A stretch of DNA of 64,000 bases from Dermatemys mawii (taxonomy: Eukaryota; Chordata; Testudines; Dermatemydidae). A model generated the notes under the pieces. That model was not told the DNA's origin. It made no database searches and saw only the letters and a list, made by a program, of their open reading frames with translations. Shown here in pieces: positions 37,301 to 52,300 of this stretch. Made by a program: the position numbers and the translations under genes. The stretch lies in assembly GCA_007922305.1 (NCBI GenBank), contig ML677386.1, forward strand, positions 11,575,830 through 11,639,829. The letters are read 5' to 3'. Each line of letters begins with the position of its first letter. Positions within the stretch are counted from its first letter, which is position 1.

Positions 37301-40300
37301 GCATTAATTTTATCTAATTCAGTTTTTGGTATATTAGGGTCAATTTCTTTATACTTCGTGATCTAGTTTTTGTCACTTTATATGACACTGAGTGGACACA
37401 GACAGTACTACAGCATAGGATATTATTTGCATCATTTGGACTGGAAAATTCACCAAGGCGAGTTAAAATGCCTTTGAAAGCATTTTAATAAGTACAAAAT
37501 AGTTAAGAGACCCACCCCTGCTGGGTGCCAATGGATTTAAAGGACGATAGACAGATCGAGGCCTGAAAAAAAGTTAAAAAATAAATTGTATTTTGAAGAA
37601 ATGTTACTGTTCAAAGTATAAAGTGCATTTTTCTCCCTCCCCAGTTACTTGAAGCAGTTTTCTTCATAGATGCTGTTCCACACTCTCCATGCAGAGGGCC
37701 CTTTGTATCCAGTGTAACGTTCTGGATTCAGCAGCAAATCCACATATTGCGCATCTGGAGATCTCTCATCTAAACAGAAAACCCTTTGTTACGTACTCAA
37801 AAAGTATGAGTTTCACAAAAAGCAGTTATACAGAAAAAAATGAGATCTCAGACATCAAACACACTGATCCTCTAATTTGGTTTTAAACACCAGCATAAAT
37901 ATCCAGTATATAATATACATTGTTATTCACTAAAGGTGACATTAAATAAGATCTACTTCATTCTATACAGATTCTTGTACTCATTCTCTCTCATCACTAT
38001 AACAGCTGAGTACCTTCCAGTAGTAGAGCACTAAGCAACAGGACTAACACGGTCATATGTGGTTCTCTCTCTCATTCTTTTCAGAGGCAAAGATCTGTGT
38101 ATGTAAGTGTAGTAGTTTTCTTTTTAGAAAACATACATACTTCCATTGGAGAAGATGGTGAGACCGCTGGTGGTCCTTTGCTCCTGTGGGAAGTTCGTTC
38201 CAGACTCTGACTATTCCAAATATAGGCCCCAATCCTGAAAAAACTTATGCTTGGGCTTAAAAAGTTAAGCATGTGAATGGTCCCACTGACTTCAGTAGGA
38301 CTACTCAGATGCTTACAGTTAAGCATGTGAATGTACAGCACGTGTTTTCAGGATTGGTGCTATACGTTAAAAAAGAGCACTAAATAATTATAAAAATTAG
38401 GACTTCCAATGTTCAAATTCTTCTAAAATCTGGTGTTTATTTTATAAAAGTTATGATTGCTTTAATAAAATGTATTTCTCAAATTTTATTCATTAGTTAA
38501 AAGAAATTTGTAAGGTTTATTTTTACATGCTTTAGTCCAAATTTTCTACCAATTTACAATGTTGCCAACTAGAAATATTTTATAGTGCATTTTAGAAAGC
38601 TCTTATAGCCCGGAAAAGCTATAAATTGCAACAGAGCATTTAATCATTTCCCTTATTTCTAGGTATATTATTTCAAGTTCAACATGAATTCAAAAGGACG
38701 ACATCCAAAAAATAAAATTTCAAGACAGCTAAATACAGCTTTTTAAATGTTTTTTAAAAAACTGTGAAAGATAACTGAAATACTACCCTCAAGTTTTTAA
38801 ATAAGTAAAAACTGAGAACAATTACATATAAATAAAATATCTGATTTGAAATGTCAAAAACTGCAACCAAATGTCAAGAGTATGTCACCCAATCAATCGC
38901 AAGAGTAAGCCAACAGAAGTCCCTGAGCACTTGCTCTTGTGATGCTGAATGATGAGCAATCATAAAAGAAAGTAAGAGCTGTTCTAGCAATGAAAAAAGA
39001 ATATCATCAGAACAGCAGTTTAGTGTCATTCCAGAAGAGTCAAAGAAGAGTAGATAGAGGCGGAAGGGAGACAGTCAGTAGCTAAAATTATCTTGGGAAT
39101 CTGAACAGGCAAGGTAAAGGCAAAAATGAAGCAAAAGCCTATGCAGGCTATGAGTTCCAGAACTATAATCTACGTCTCATAAAAATCCATACAAGCCAGA
39201 AAATTGTGTTTTATGTGTTCTAACACTTTACCAAACACTTACTACTGAGAGAGCTTTAGTTCTATCTAGAAAAGGCTGCAATAATCAATACTAGAGCAGT
39301 TACCAGAAATAACAGCAGCCATGTTCTCAGTTGAAGACAAATGTCAACCAAAAAAGATCAATTTTGCTAATTATTAAAGATAACATGTTTACTAAAGGTA
39401 AAGAGGATGACTTCAATCCAGAGGCAACTAGGAAAAAAGCCATGCTGGGAAGAAACAAGCTCTTTTGAAGTACAAATTTCTAAAGGTTAGCAAAGGGAAT
39501 ACAGTAAATGACTGAGGATATAGCTACATAGCAAAAAATAAACAAACAAAAAAAAACCACAGTAGCCAGCCTCAGAGCTCATATCAACTGACTTGGGCTT
39601 GTAGGCCTCATGCTGCAGGGCTAAAAATAGCAGCATGATGTTTCAGTCCGAACTCAGAGACCCTCTCTGCTCCTTGGTTTCAGAGCCCAAGCACCAGCAC
39701 ACATCTACGCTTATTAGACCCACAGCATGAGCTCTGGGAGCACAAGTCAGTTAACCTGGGCTCTAAGACGCCCTGGCTCATAGTTTTGTTTGTTTGTTTG
39801 TTCTGCTGTGTAGGCATCCTTCAAAAGGTTAAAGCAATCAGGTTTTGCGTAAGTGGTCTTAGGTTTGTCCCAGTATGGAAGGAGGATTTCACCATCTTTT
39901 ACTGTTACTTATGCACACTCTTTCCTTTTCATTTCCATAAAATAGTGCATAGACAGGTGTCTATCAAATGCCTCACATGTCAGCACTAATAGAGACTCTC
40001 TCTCTATGCCCCTAGGTTCTACTCCCTCCCCCCCACGCCCACCCACCCACACAATGAACTCTCCTTCTACATGAGAAGGTATGAGATTTTTAATTGGCCA
40101 ATCAGCACAAAATTAAGTCATTTATATAACACCTTTAAACTTATTTACTGACAGTGCATAAAGCAAACATGCTTTTTTTTTTAAAGAGAATTTCAGCTGT
40201 TTTAAAAGCTTATTCACTTCCATATCTATTTTACCATCAAGTTCACAAAAGTGGTCCTGTGAATCATCATATCTTGCCCAGTCAATGAAAGCCTCTTTAC

Positions 40301-43300
40301 TTTGGTTACTGAGAAAAAGAGAAAATAAATATATGTAATTGAATTTGACTTGTAAAAATGTTTTTAATTTTGTTTTTAAATGCATCCATGAAGAGTGTCA
40401 AAAGCAATCATAAAACCACATAAATTAGATAATTTTGAATACAGAGAATTGATGTTGTGCAATAATCTCTGGAGCTAAACTTAAAATGACTATATCCAAA
40501 GCACTGAAACGTATCAACGACCTATTGCCTGTTAGATGCTTGTAAATTTATCTCAAGAGTAAGAACATGAATGACTGTATTTAGATTTGTCATGCAAATA
40601 TACCTTTCATGGCAAGCTGGAGCGTAAATCTAACCTGTACTAGCCTGCAACGCATTAAGTGTCAGGTGCATACTGCAGCTGTGCACCAAAATGTCCCTAA
40701 TACACTTTAGTCTACCCTGCAATGAAATAGGTTAGAGCACACTAGGGAACTTTCAGTGTGCGGTGAGGTAGATACAAACCCCAGCTAGCCAAGAACTGAG
40801 TGTTTGTATAGACAAGTCTTTATATATTGTAGAAAAGACGCTGCATTGGCAAAGATGGAAATAGATTTTTCATTTCCTCCGCCCCATCTCTAACATCATC
40901 TGATTATACATTACGAGACAAGCCAAAGATCTTGATTCTGTATATTGCTTTATAAATAGGTTATCCTCTTGAAAAAAACCAGAAGAAAACACCAAGGAAT
41001 TAATTGTCACATTTTCCTAACTCTTCCTCTCCAATGACATTGTGGTATTTGTAACAAACTCAAATGTTACGGTCTTGAACCTTTAGCAAACAATGGTAAG
41101 CCAGCCATTAACTACAGAATTTCAAAACCAAACACCAATAAACTGTTTCATTGGTAGTTGGCAGCCATGCGGTGCCATGAGAATAATGAATAGATCCCTT
41201 CAACCACCCATTCTTTCTGACCAAGTTAACCCAAACTCACAAACCTAGGGCCCAGGTCTGCAACAAGATCCACGAATCCCTCTCCCTCTCCTTTTCTCAT
41301 GTTTGGAGAAAGCAGGAAGAACATGAAGGTGTATCAGGTGGAAAGAAGCTCTATTCCTAGGAGCTTCCCCATCCAGTCAACTTCCTGTATTTTGCCAGCA
41401 GGCAACCTGAGTTTGATTAAATTCAAACAGGCAGAATACCCCAGAGCTAGGAGCCAGCCTTATTGCTGGGTTTGAAGAATCTGCATGGGAGGCATAGATA
41501 CCTCCTGGCCTCCATATAACTGTTATCTCCCACTTGTTCCTGTATCAGTGATTATTTTCCTGTTCCCTCCCCAACTTAAAAGCTCACTTTCCATGGTCCC
41601 AAGAAGCATGCTTATCTCTCCAACCCTCTACATGCCCGCTGTCCACTTTCCCAACCCCCTAAGCTTTAGGAGGCTTTTCACACTGCTTTTAACTTCCTTT
41701 TTCTCGGGTGGGGGGGGAGGAAAAAATCTCCCATTGACAGGCCAGTTTGGCCCTTTCTTCTGCAGAAAGAGAAGGTCCAGCTTTTATTTTTTTTAAAAAA
41801 AAAAATAAAATAAAAGCAACAACTTAGGAATCTTATTGTCTCCTGATTTACTATAGCTTCACTGAGCTTCTTGAAGCCAACACCCTTAAGATGATGTTCC
41901 CAAGAAGAAACAAACATCTTATAGTTCAGGTTTTACTGTTCATAACTGGGGCCCAAATGTACTCTCTCTCTGCTAGGAAAGTCCACTAAAGTTAATTTTA
42001 TCTTTCTATGTTTTTTGGGAGGATGGGTGGTATGAAATATCAAAAAAAAAAATTACATTCTGAAATTGTTTCCCTACTCAGTTTAAGTAGGCCCCAACTC
42101 AAGAGCCTCTAATCCAGGGGTAGACAACCTATGGCACGCATGCCGAAAGTGGCACACGAGCTGATTTTTAGTGGCACTCCTACTGCCCGGGTCCTGGCCA
42201 CTGGTCTGGACGGCTCTGCATTTTAATTTAATTTTAAAAGAAGCTTCTTAAACATTTTAAAAACTTTACTTTACATACAACAATAGTTTAGTTACATATT
42301 AAGACTTACAGAAAGAGACCTTCTAAAAACATTAAAATATATTACTGGCATGTGAAACCTTAAATTCGAGTGAATAAATGAAGACTTGGCACTCCACTTC
42401 TGAAAGATTGCCAACCCCTGCTCCAATCCAAATCATTCTGAGTTTTATAGAAAAGTATTATTCCTGCTTCAGATCAAATCTACTACTTTATTTTATTTTT
42501 TGTTTTAAAAGGATTGTGCGAGGGAAGTGGGGGGGGAGAAGGGGCAAGTTAGAGAAGGGTCCAAAGTTGAGCTTATAGGAAATTGGTTCCTCAGCTATGG
42601 AGTAACTGCCATTGCTGCACAGTCAAGCTCCTTTGATCAAAATGGTCCTTCAACATCCTGCTCCAAACTCTTCTCTGCTGGGAATCCAGATCCTTCTATG
42701 AAGTCCTCAGTAAATGCTATGTTCTAACATTGAGATTTCAGAGGCTGAGCTAATTAGTTCTGGATGTGCAGATAAAAGATTTTAGGCCAAAGTCCCCATT
42801 CTCTAGTATTCGTTTATACCACTCTGCCCAGGACAAAGTGGCAATAAAAAACCCAAATGCTCCTTTTCCTGGGTTTCCTGCCTTCCTTGCTCAGAGAGTT
42901 TTCTATACAATAAAAATCTTCCTTTAAAAAAGGAAAGATGATATTTGTTCTCTTCCTTCTGATCTTTAGCTTCAGAGGTTTTTGAATCCATTAACTCGTA
43001 TTTAACACCACAGCTATTTTCCATGGTTTTTACAGGGACTATATAAAAGTGAAGAGAACAAAAAGCAGCAGTTTCCAAAATAACATACCAGAGTCAAGAT
43101 GACCTTTTGTTGGTATTATTTACTTTAAGCACAGCTTACCTTAGAGTACTGTTAATTGCTCCCAGTTTGTTAGCTTGTTCACAGTCTTCCAATTCTTTGG
43201 TGCTATTTGCTCTTTTAGAGTACTGTAAGAAAGGTTACATTTAGTACACAAACATATTACCTAGAGATGTCATTCACTTCACCTCTTTCTTAGGGAAGTC

Positions 43301-46300
43301 AAAAGTTGTGCAGTAAATACAAGTCTGCTGATATGGAAAACACAAGGATTGTGCAGATGCATTTTGGAATCTTCTCCAGAATCAAAATTTCCTTTTAAAA
43401 AACAAGTTTAGAACCTTTCCTATGTAATACAAATCAATGAAGTATTTTCTTGGACATTGTGCAGACACATTGAAATACAGTACCACTGCTGATGTGAACA
43501 TTCCCTTTCAACTTAAATAGAGCACTAAATTCAAAGACTAGTGTTATGACCAATAGAATAGTTATTATTTTAAGATAGTTTGTACAGAACAAAAGCATGA
43601 ATGACCTACTAGATCAGATCATCACTGGAACCTGCCCACCAACTAGGCACCCACTGAGATAGGTAAGGTCAAAATGTTGCAACTCAGTGGATAGCAGATG
43701 TGACATGTGTCCAGTGCAAATATCATTACAAAAGGGCTACTGTTTCCTGATAAACAGAAGTCGGAGCTGAATTTAAGGGAAGACTTCCACTAAGAAACCT
43801 GAAACAGAGAGGCTGTGGCTCCTACAGTCTGATACAACGTGACCCCCTCCCCGCCACACGCACTTACTTTTTCCCAGTGCCTCTTAACCTTCATAAGAGA
43901 GTAATGCAGTGGTGGTAGGAGCCCAGCATCAGAGTTGGGAGCCCTCCCAAATAAGTGGAAGCATTTAAGGAAAGAAAGATGCTAGGAATGGAGCCTGGTT
44001 AGCAGCGCTTTGAGCTCATTTTAAACTCAGCGTAGGAATTGTTATATTCCACATTTTGCTATTGAAAAAAGATGCACAAAGCTTTACCGTGTGTTTTGCC
44101 TTCCTCTCCACCCTATGACAAATCCATAAGCTGACATTATGAAGCATTATTCAGGTAGGGTCTTAGGGTATGCCTTCACTGCAATTATGCACCTCTCACC
44201 TCACAGGGTCTCACAGCTCAGGCTCCAGCCCAGGACTAGAAGTCTACACTGCAATGAAACAGCCCTGTAGCCCGAACCTCATGAGTCTGAGTCAGCTGGC
44301 ATGGGCGAGCCACAGGTTTTCCATTGCAGTGTAGACATACAAAGTCATCATGCAAATACATCCTTTTAGACCATATAAAATTTTACTGACTTGACGAAAC
44401 TATTGTATTTGGTAATATCAAAGGCTATGGGGGGGGGAAGAGGTGTCGGAATACTGTATCTTTATGCAGTAATGGGAGAAGTCAATGTCCAGAAATACAT
44501 GCTAAAAATAAAAAGTGAAGTTAAAGAGATTTTCATCGGGTCTTCAGGAGAAATTAACAAAAGGAAGAAATTAGATAAGTAACTGTAACATTTCCATTAC
44601 AGCTTAATTTTTGAGGCTAGCTTTGTGGTCACAACTTCTCCTAAACTTCATTTTCCTATCTTCTGTGTATTTATAAAAGCTTTTTTGTTCCATCTGCAGC
44701 CCACACAATAACATAGCATCCCTCCTCTCATATACATAATATAATGATGTTAAATAGTTCCTAAGTGCACTCAGGCAACAGAAGGCAGACCAATTTTCAT
44801 AATTACAAAAAGATATCAATATTTTAGCACTTATATAACTTCTATAAAATGTATGTAAATTATTTCTTTTCATAAGCATCAAATCAGTGTTACGAGAGTA
44901 ATAACGCATCACAAACATTTATTTTGTATTTCTGTAATTTAAAACCATTTTATAAAAGTTGTGTTCTGTAAAGTTTTAGCAAGAAGCAGTTTTTACAGCA
45001 TAAATTATAAAACATTTAAAACACAGATTTATAAAAGAAAATGATGGACTCTTACTTCAAAGCAGCACTGATGAATAAGGTTACTCATACAAATTTACTT
45101 GGTTAGACTCCTGGTATTTTGAGACCACTGCCTATCATGCTGACCACCAATACTGTCTCACTGTTTCCTTGTACTCCATCGGTTGTCCCATTTGACATTT
45201 CAACTATAAGTTCTTTTGGGCAGAAGTAGTCTTTTTGTTTTGTGTTTGTACAGCATATAACACAGGGCTCCCAGTTGATAACTAGAGCTCTGAGACATAG
45301 CAGAAGTTCCCAAACTTTTTTTGATGAAGTATTTCCTGCCGAAACCCCAGACAGCATGGAGGACGTTATTTTGAAGAGCAAAATGGTACCCTTTACGCAG
45401 TGTATCCATGTATGCATGCCATGTGGAGGATGCCATTGTATAGAGTAAAATGGCATCTTCTCAAAATCAAGCGCTCATATGCGCCATATGTGGGGGTCAT
45501 GCTTTTCAAAGCAAAATGGTATCCTCCGCATTTTTGGGGTTGCAACCAAACAGTTTGGGAATCACTGTGTTACGGTAATAAAAGTAATTAGTGTTCCTTC
45601 TCTTGAACATGTTGCAATGCAACACTGCCAAGAAAAATCCCAGGACAACAATTCAGAGGTGGAGAGATCACCACAGGACTCATAGAAGAGCGTCTGAATG
45701 AAGAGATTTGAATGAATTGGGAAAAAGGAGAAAGAGCACTTGACTATCATGAAGGGGAAGACTGTCCCAAGGAAAGGGGCAGCATGAAAAATGTACTAAG
45801 CTAAGAGTCTGAGAAAAGATACAGCAGCAAGGACAACAAAGGATCCAGATAAGCATAAGAGGGATCAGAGCAAAGACATAGGCAGTGGTGAGATCATAGA
45901 CAGCCTTAAAGGGAAGAGGAGAAGGATCTTTTTGAATGGGATACAGAAAAAGGAGAAACCAGTGAAGGGGAGAAATGAGAAGTTTAATTTTGGATAGAAT
46001 GAATGAGATGGTGGTGGGACCATCCAAGAGGTTGCTGGAATGGCAAAGCTTTGCAGAGGAGCTGAGATTAGAAAATACACAGCTTTCTTAAGATACAGAT
46101 TTTGGAGAAGTGGAAAGAAATTGAGGACAGAAGAGCAGGAGCAGATAGTGTGCTCATGACCTAACAAATAATTAGTGGCTAGTTTAAGCTTACAAATGTC
46201 ATTGCTGGGCTGAGTTTTCATCTCAAGGGATTAAATGCATCAACATACTGTGAAACAGAGACCCCTTGGCAAAGGGTCCCCGGTTCTTTGCAAACATCTC

Positions 46301-49300
46301 ACCTCAAACCTGAAACTCACTACACCATACACCCTGTTACTCTTCATGGAAAAATATTCTGTAAGACATAAGCACAGCCCAAGAAAGTGTTACTAACTTG
46401 GCTCTACTCAGCACATGAAAAGAGACAACCCTCAATAAAGGGAATTCACATACGAACCCCAATCAGCCCTGGTTAATGCAGATACCTTAGACTCAGGACC
46501 CACAGAGGTGTCGGGGCGGGGGGCAGGAGGAGGAGGGGACCTTAATGAATTTTGTAAGGTCTGACACATTGGTGGCTGAGACAGAAAGTGAATGGCAAGA
46601 TATGCCTAAGTTGGAGGGACACTGGCTTCCAGGTTTCTCTGGTCAGAAAAGAGTGTTTAGAAGCTGACATGCTGACATGCAGAGGAAACTGTAAAAGTCC
46701 TTGCACTGGGAAAATATGAAACTAGTGTATGCCTAACACAAGCAGAGTTGGAATCAAAAGGTTTAAATGTTACTTTAAAATAAAACAATGTTGAGAGAAG
46801 GGAGACCTCTCAATGCTTATACAGTCAGGATAGGTGTCCTAATATTATTTAAATTTTTAAAAAAGACATTATTTGCTCTCTAGTCATTCTGGCTTCTCCA
46901 CCTGAAATTCTATTAGATTCTTCCATCATGTTTATCATTGTGGGCTATGTGTAGCTATAAGGTAATAGAACTCCTAGCATGATGCATGTCTGGAGACCAA
47001 CGAATAGGCTCACAACAGGGATCCGCAGAAAGTGAAAGGATGAGGAGTTCATTTAAGAGAACTCCGGTCCTCAGAGTCCACCGTTCCATCTTACCTTTTA
47101 TTGATCTAACACACCAAACCACTTTTCTTCAGACTTCATTAGTCTGCTGGGACTCAATGCTACCAGCATACAGTTTTGTATTGAATCGTATGTGGCAATT
47201 GTACATAACACCAAAGAAACATATACATACAATATTTGTTGTTTACCCACAGTTCCTTCACACCAAATACATAAAAGGCATACACAGTTTCTTTTTACTT
47301 ATAATAAATAAATAAAATCAATCACACACACACACACACGAACGCATATATAAAAAATAAAGTTTACCACTTATCCAAGGCTGAAAAACGACAATAAAGA
47401 CAAACATAGTATTTGTAATTTTGGGGCTCATTTTGTTTATTCAGAAAAATAGCTTGGAAAATAAAAAGATATTACTTACTTTATTAGAAATCCCAGCTTT
47501 AATTCCAATTGGTACTTTACTCTTAAAAAAAAAATAGACAAATTACTATCTTTTTACACTGTTCACAGAAATGATTATGTCATAATGCCTGTAAGATTGA
47601 TAGCTAACCAAGCCATTAACTGTCTTCTTCTAATTGGCACCTTTTAATTCGTTGCTGGGGTGATTCCTAGTTCTCTCAACTTACGCTACTCCAACCCAAG
47701 ATAAGAGCAGTCAGCTCCTTTTAGATTGAAAGCTTATTTCAATTTCTTTTAATTACCTGATACTTATTTTTGCCTGACAAAATAACGAGCAATAGCTAAT
47801 ACTTTGCATAGCCAGCATTCAATTTTATCACTAATAGATACTTTTAAATAATAGTATTTCAGTTGTATTACCCTGAACAAAAGTGGCAACAACTAAGTTT
47901 ATTACTGCCAATTTTTTTTTTTACCAATCTAAGATATCACTAGCAGATATTATGCATTAGAGACTAGAATGGTGTGTAAATTCACACATTTGTCTAATAA
48001 AGCTCACACCTATAATTTAAAGTAGTTCTGGAAAGTCTACAAAAATCTGCAAGAAATATTTGTCTCTAACCAATATGAACACAATACCTCAATTTCATCT
48101 GCCAAATCAGATTTTTTTATTGCAAGTCTGGAGAAGATTATCTTTCAACAGACAAAGTACAACCTTCAACTCAACAGTTTAGAGGACGAACTGAAGTTTA
48201 TCATATGTACATTCCAAAAGCATAAGTTACATATACACACTGTCTGCCTGTCCTCAGCATCCAGTTGGGTGACAGGCTGAAATTTCAATTACTATAGATT
48301 TTACTCCCATGTGTGTTATGAAACTTGATCAATCAATGTTTGTAGAATGCTTTGAAATCTGGATGAAGGGAGCTACATAAATGCAAACTATTCTGAACAT
48401 TCAAATTAAGGAATAATTGACCTAGATTTTCAAATAGAGTTCGGCTCCCTGTTACACACCTAAACAAAATGGCCAAATTTTCAAAAGTGTTTAGATCCCA
48501 AAAGCTCCTCCTGAGAGCACTGAAGCTGTTCATGGCATTTGCTTTGGGGTGTGAAGGATAAAATGGCCTGAAGATCAGAATAATGCGAAAAAGAAAAAGC
48601 ATAATAAAAAAAATTGCATGTTCAGGTTTACTCTACAATTTTTGCTACATTCTAGAATGTTCTCCAAAATTCAAAGCTTTAATTAAAAAAACACTCCTTT
48701 ATCTTTTACAGTTATAAAGATATGTTATCAGTGTAAACAGATGTGCTGCTGCCACTATTAACGTGGCATTACCAGAAAGTGGCCAAACAATGGACCAAGT
48801 TTATATGCATTCAGCTCTGATTATGCAATGAGAGCTCTGTGCTAGTTATGGTGATGTAACAGACCAATAGACAGAGATGAGAACTTCTCCTGCCATCAAT
48901 GAGGTGGGCATTTAAGAGCTTAAGTGTTAAAATAAAGTACAGCAAAAAAAAAAACCCAAAAGGAATTATTAAGTGTGCTTAGTTCATTCAGAAAATGCAA
49001 GAGCTAAAATGTTTCAAAAAACATTAACTTGGCCATGTTGCAAATACGTTGAATTATCTATTCCTTTTTTCCTAGTTAAATCAATAGTTTTATATAAAAC
49101 TGCTTATCATGTAAAATCTATACCATAAGATAAGCAATGAAGCCTAATTAAAAGTCATAGAAGTTACACAGACCTATTTACTTCACATCCCCTTCTGCTA
49201 AATACAGAATATAGTTCAGAGGACAGTATAGTTCACTGAAGAGAACAAAGAAATGGGAGCCAGGAGACCTGGGTTCTTTTCCTGATTGTGCAAACAAGTC

Positions 49301-52300
49301 ACAGTGACCTACGTCAAGCCACTGGAATGATCTCTACCTCAGCTTCTCTATCTATAAAATGGGGATGTTTACCCACCCTTATGAAATACTTGTGATCTTT
49401 GGATAAGGAGCATAATAAAAACTGTAATAAAAGACTATGAGAAATAAAACTTATGTATCTACATACAGTAAAGACTGAGCCATTTTTGTACAAGAAGAGA
49501 CATTATAAGATAGTGCACCAATAACTTAAAAGAATTCTGCATTCCACTCCAGTTTAACTATTTTAGAACATTCCACAATGTTTTTAAACTATCATCTGTT
49601 GGAAAAGGAAAAGTGTACACTACCAAAGTTTAAAACAAAAAAATGAAACATTTTAAATATTACATCAACTTGATCACACTTCTCTATGAACATTTTTAAT
49701 CAACTACTGTTATAAGTAAAACCAAAAGATCATAATTATAAAATTGTTTAATTTGCATATCTGACATATAGTAAATTTCGCTTTTCACTAATAGTGTTGG
49801 TCTTGAAATAGGACTATCATGAAGGCGAATAATGACTTAAAAGGAGAGGAATTAACTGAACTGTGTGTGTTCAAGCTATTCAAACTGAGAAGTCTGGTGT
49901 TAGCAGAAGTTCTTAAGTCTGCTACAGCAGAAAGGTATAAGTTTTTAAAAAATAAAATAAAAAATAAAAATGAAGAGGATCTGCATGGGAGATGCAGAGA
50001 TCGTTTAAACCAGGAGATGGCCAGACCAGTTTCTTCTATCATCATGTGAGGAAAATAATGATTTCTTGTTTTATTTTGATCCATACCTCAGGACAAGGCT
50101 CTACGTGACAATCTCTGATAGAGCAATGGCCATCATCAGCCCAGAATGGACATGGTCTCTTAAGATTAACCTAAAAAAAAAAAAAAGGCAGAAACAGAAA
50201 TATGCTATGAACAAACTGATTTAGAGCTACTTAAAAGTCTAGGAATTTTTCTTTATAACAGCATAGTCTTCCTATTGGAGGGTAGAAAGCAAGGAATCAA
50301 TGATTTGATAGTCTACATTTTTTTGAAGTTAAACAATCCTCCCACTTTCAGTATTCACTTCTTATGAGGAGACAAATCAATAAACTCTTCCACTAAGATT
50401 GACTTCAACCCAAGTTGTTATAATACCCCAGAGACCTAACAAATGAATTTTGTCTATGTATACATATAGATATCTTGTAGCAATAACTAACCTCCTGACA
50501 GTTAAGGCTGAATTGGGTTTTTTGTTTTTTTGCATTCACTTCGAGGAAACAAGAATAGCAGAACACTAACGATCTCTTAACCAGAGAGCTGATGTACTCA
50601 ATTACATTTGTACATATTGAAAGACTTACCAAAGTACAGTATCTTACTTTGCTGGTTACACTTCTAAAACAACTTGAAATATTCTCTTGTGTAAGTAGAA
50701 GCAGTGAAGAAGGGCAAAATGATAACCTGAATGGTGAACACCAATGGCATTTTCTGACTGAGACTCCTATCTGTCATCAAACAGTACAATGATAAAGCAA
50801 TGCAGAACAAATCGGGCTGTGGAGATAAGCTAAAGAGATTTTGAATTGCTCATCTCTGTTCTTTTTAATTATACTTTTTAACAATTCAGGTTACAAAAAA
50901 GAAACACAACACTGCTTTCCTTTCTTTGAATTAGCCTAAAAAACCAAACCAACACACCGACTGAGATTCAAAAGCATCCTCTTGCCCTGCACTTACCTCA
51001 CACAGTAAAAATTTTGTCTTCAACCCCCAGAACTTGTCTGCACTGAGAAATTTAGCAGCCTAATTATATCAGTATAATTATGCCAGTAATTTTCTCCTTT
51101 TAGATAAGCCCCCAGAAAATGAGACATTTGAAATCCAACACTATTTCAACTGAAAAATAAATCAGAAGGTATACTAGTCTTTGTACTTGGTTGCCAATGC
51201 ATTTGCAGCTAAAACATGGCAGGTTTCTGAGTAAAAACAGTGACTATTTAACTCTTTCATGCCTATGGTGCATACACTTTTTAAAACCTCATTTTGTTTT
51301 GTTTTTTAAATGTGGCCTGTACAAAATGTTCCCTTAGTTAATATACACCACTCTGAAGAGCACTCAAAGGATCAGGGTATTATTTAGATTCAGTGTTGTC
51401 CAACTTGAACATCTTGCTAAGAGGTAGTTAAGTACCACTTTGAAACTGATAAGAGTAAGGGACTTAATCATGCTATCAAATATGCAGGCTACAAATCTTG
51501 TAAAAAATCAGCTACCTTGCTGGAATGCAGCAAAACTGATCCAGTCATGCAAGACAGCATTAGCCCTAAAAAAATTCAATATTAAATTCACAGCAAAAAC
51601 CTTTGAAGCATATTTGATGTAAGAATTTATTTATATTAAATATTATATATGTAATTTAATATCCAGCAATTATATGCAGACTTTAAAGAAGATTTTAAAC
51701 CAGAAACCAAGTAGTTTGTTTTATGGAAATATAATAAATAATATCATCTATGTCCTATATAGCACTCATCGGTAGATCTCAAAGCACTTCAGAATCTAAT
51801 CCTATAAAACAACTTGAAACTATAAAATTTAGAACAAAAACAATAAAATCTTAACTATGAACAAGAATAAAAAGAGCTTTTCTAAATGTTTTGGAAAATG
51901 CATCACTAAGGATGAGAGCATAGTAGAAGCAAAGATTCAGACCATGCAGTGGTGAGAAGGAACTATAGATGTTAGTGGCCTGCCCCACCATTTATCGCGT
52001 ATGGGGAAAACCATGAGGCAATGCAAGGACATGTGTGGACCGCCGAATAGTATTACTTTCAAAAGCTCCAGCTTCGGATGCATAGTACATGTGCATAATC
52101 CTCAATGGGATACAATTGGAACCATCCAAAGAAGGTTAAGTGACTTGTCTATTGTTACACAGGAAGTTTGCACAGAAGCAAGAAATTGACCCTGGATTTC
52201 CCAAGTCCTAGCCTAGCTTATGAGTACAGAGAAAACACAGATACCACAAGTACAACATTCTTATAGTTTACAGCATCAGAAACCAAGTACTATTTCTTTA

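Larger units (their letters stand above)
37770..40234. other. ERO1B intron 6
   Basis: AT-rich intron with two MITE-like repeats (38224-38361 and 39517-39829); the rest was not recognised. Confidence 0.5.
40309..43139. other. ERO1B intron 5
   Basis: It holds a MITE remnant (40640-40818) and hAT family B copy 3 (42115-42420). The remaining sequence is AT-rich with short A and T runs near 41790. Confidence 0.5.
43223..47479. other. ERO1B intron 4
   Basis: It holds MITE D (44166-44340), a hAT-like element (45301-45567) and a CA microsatellite. The purine-rich 45700-46200 stretch resembles an old repeat but was not classified. Nothing coding was seen. Confidence 0.5.
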
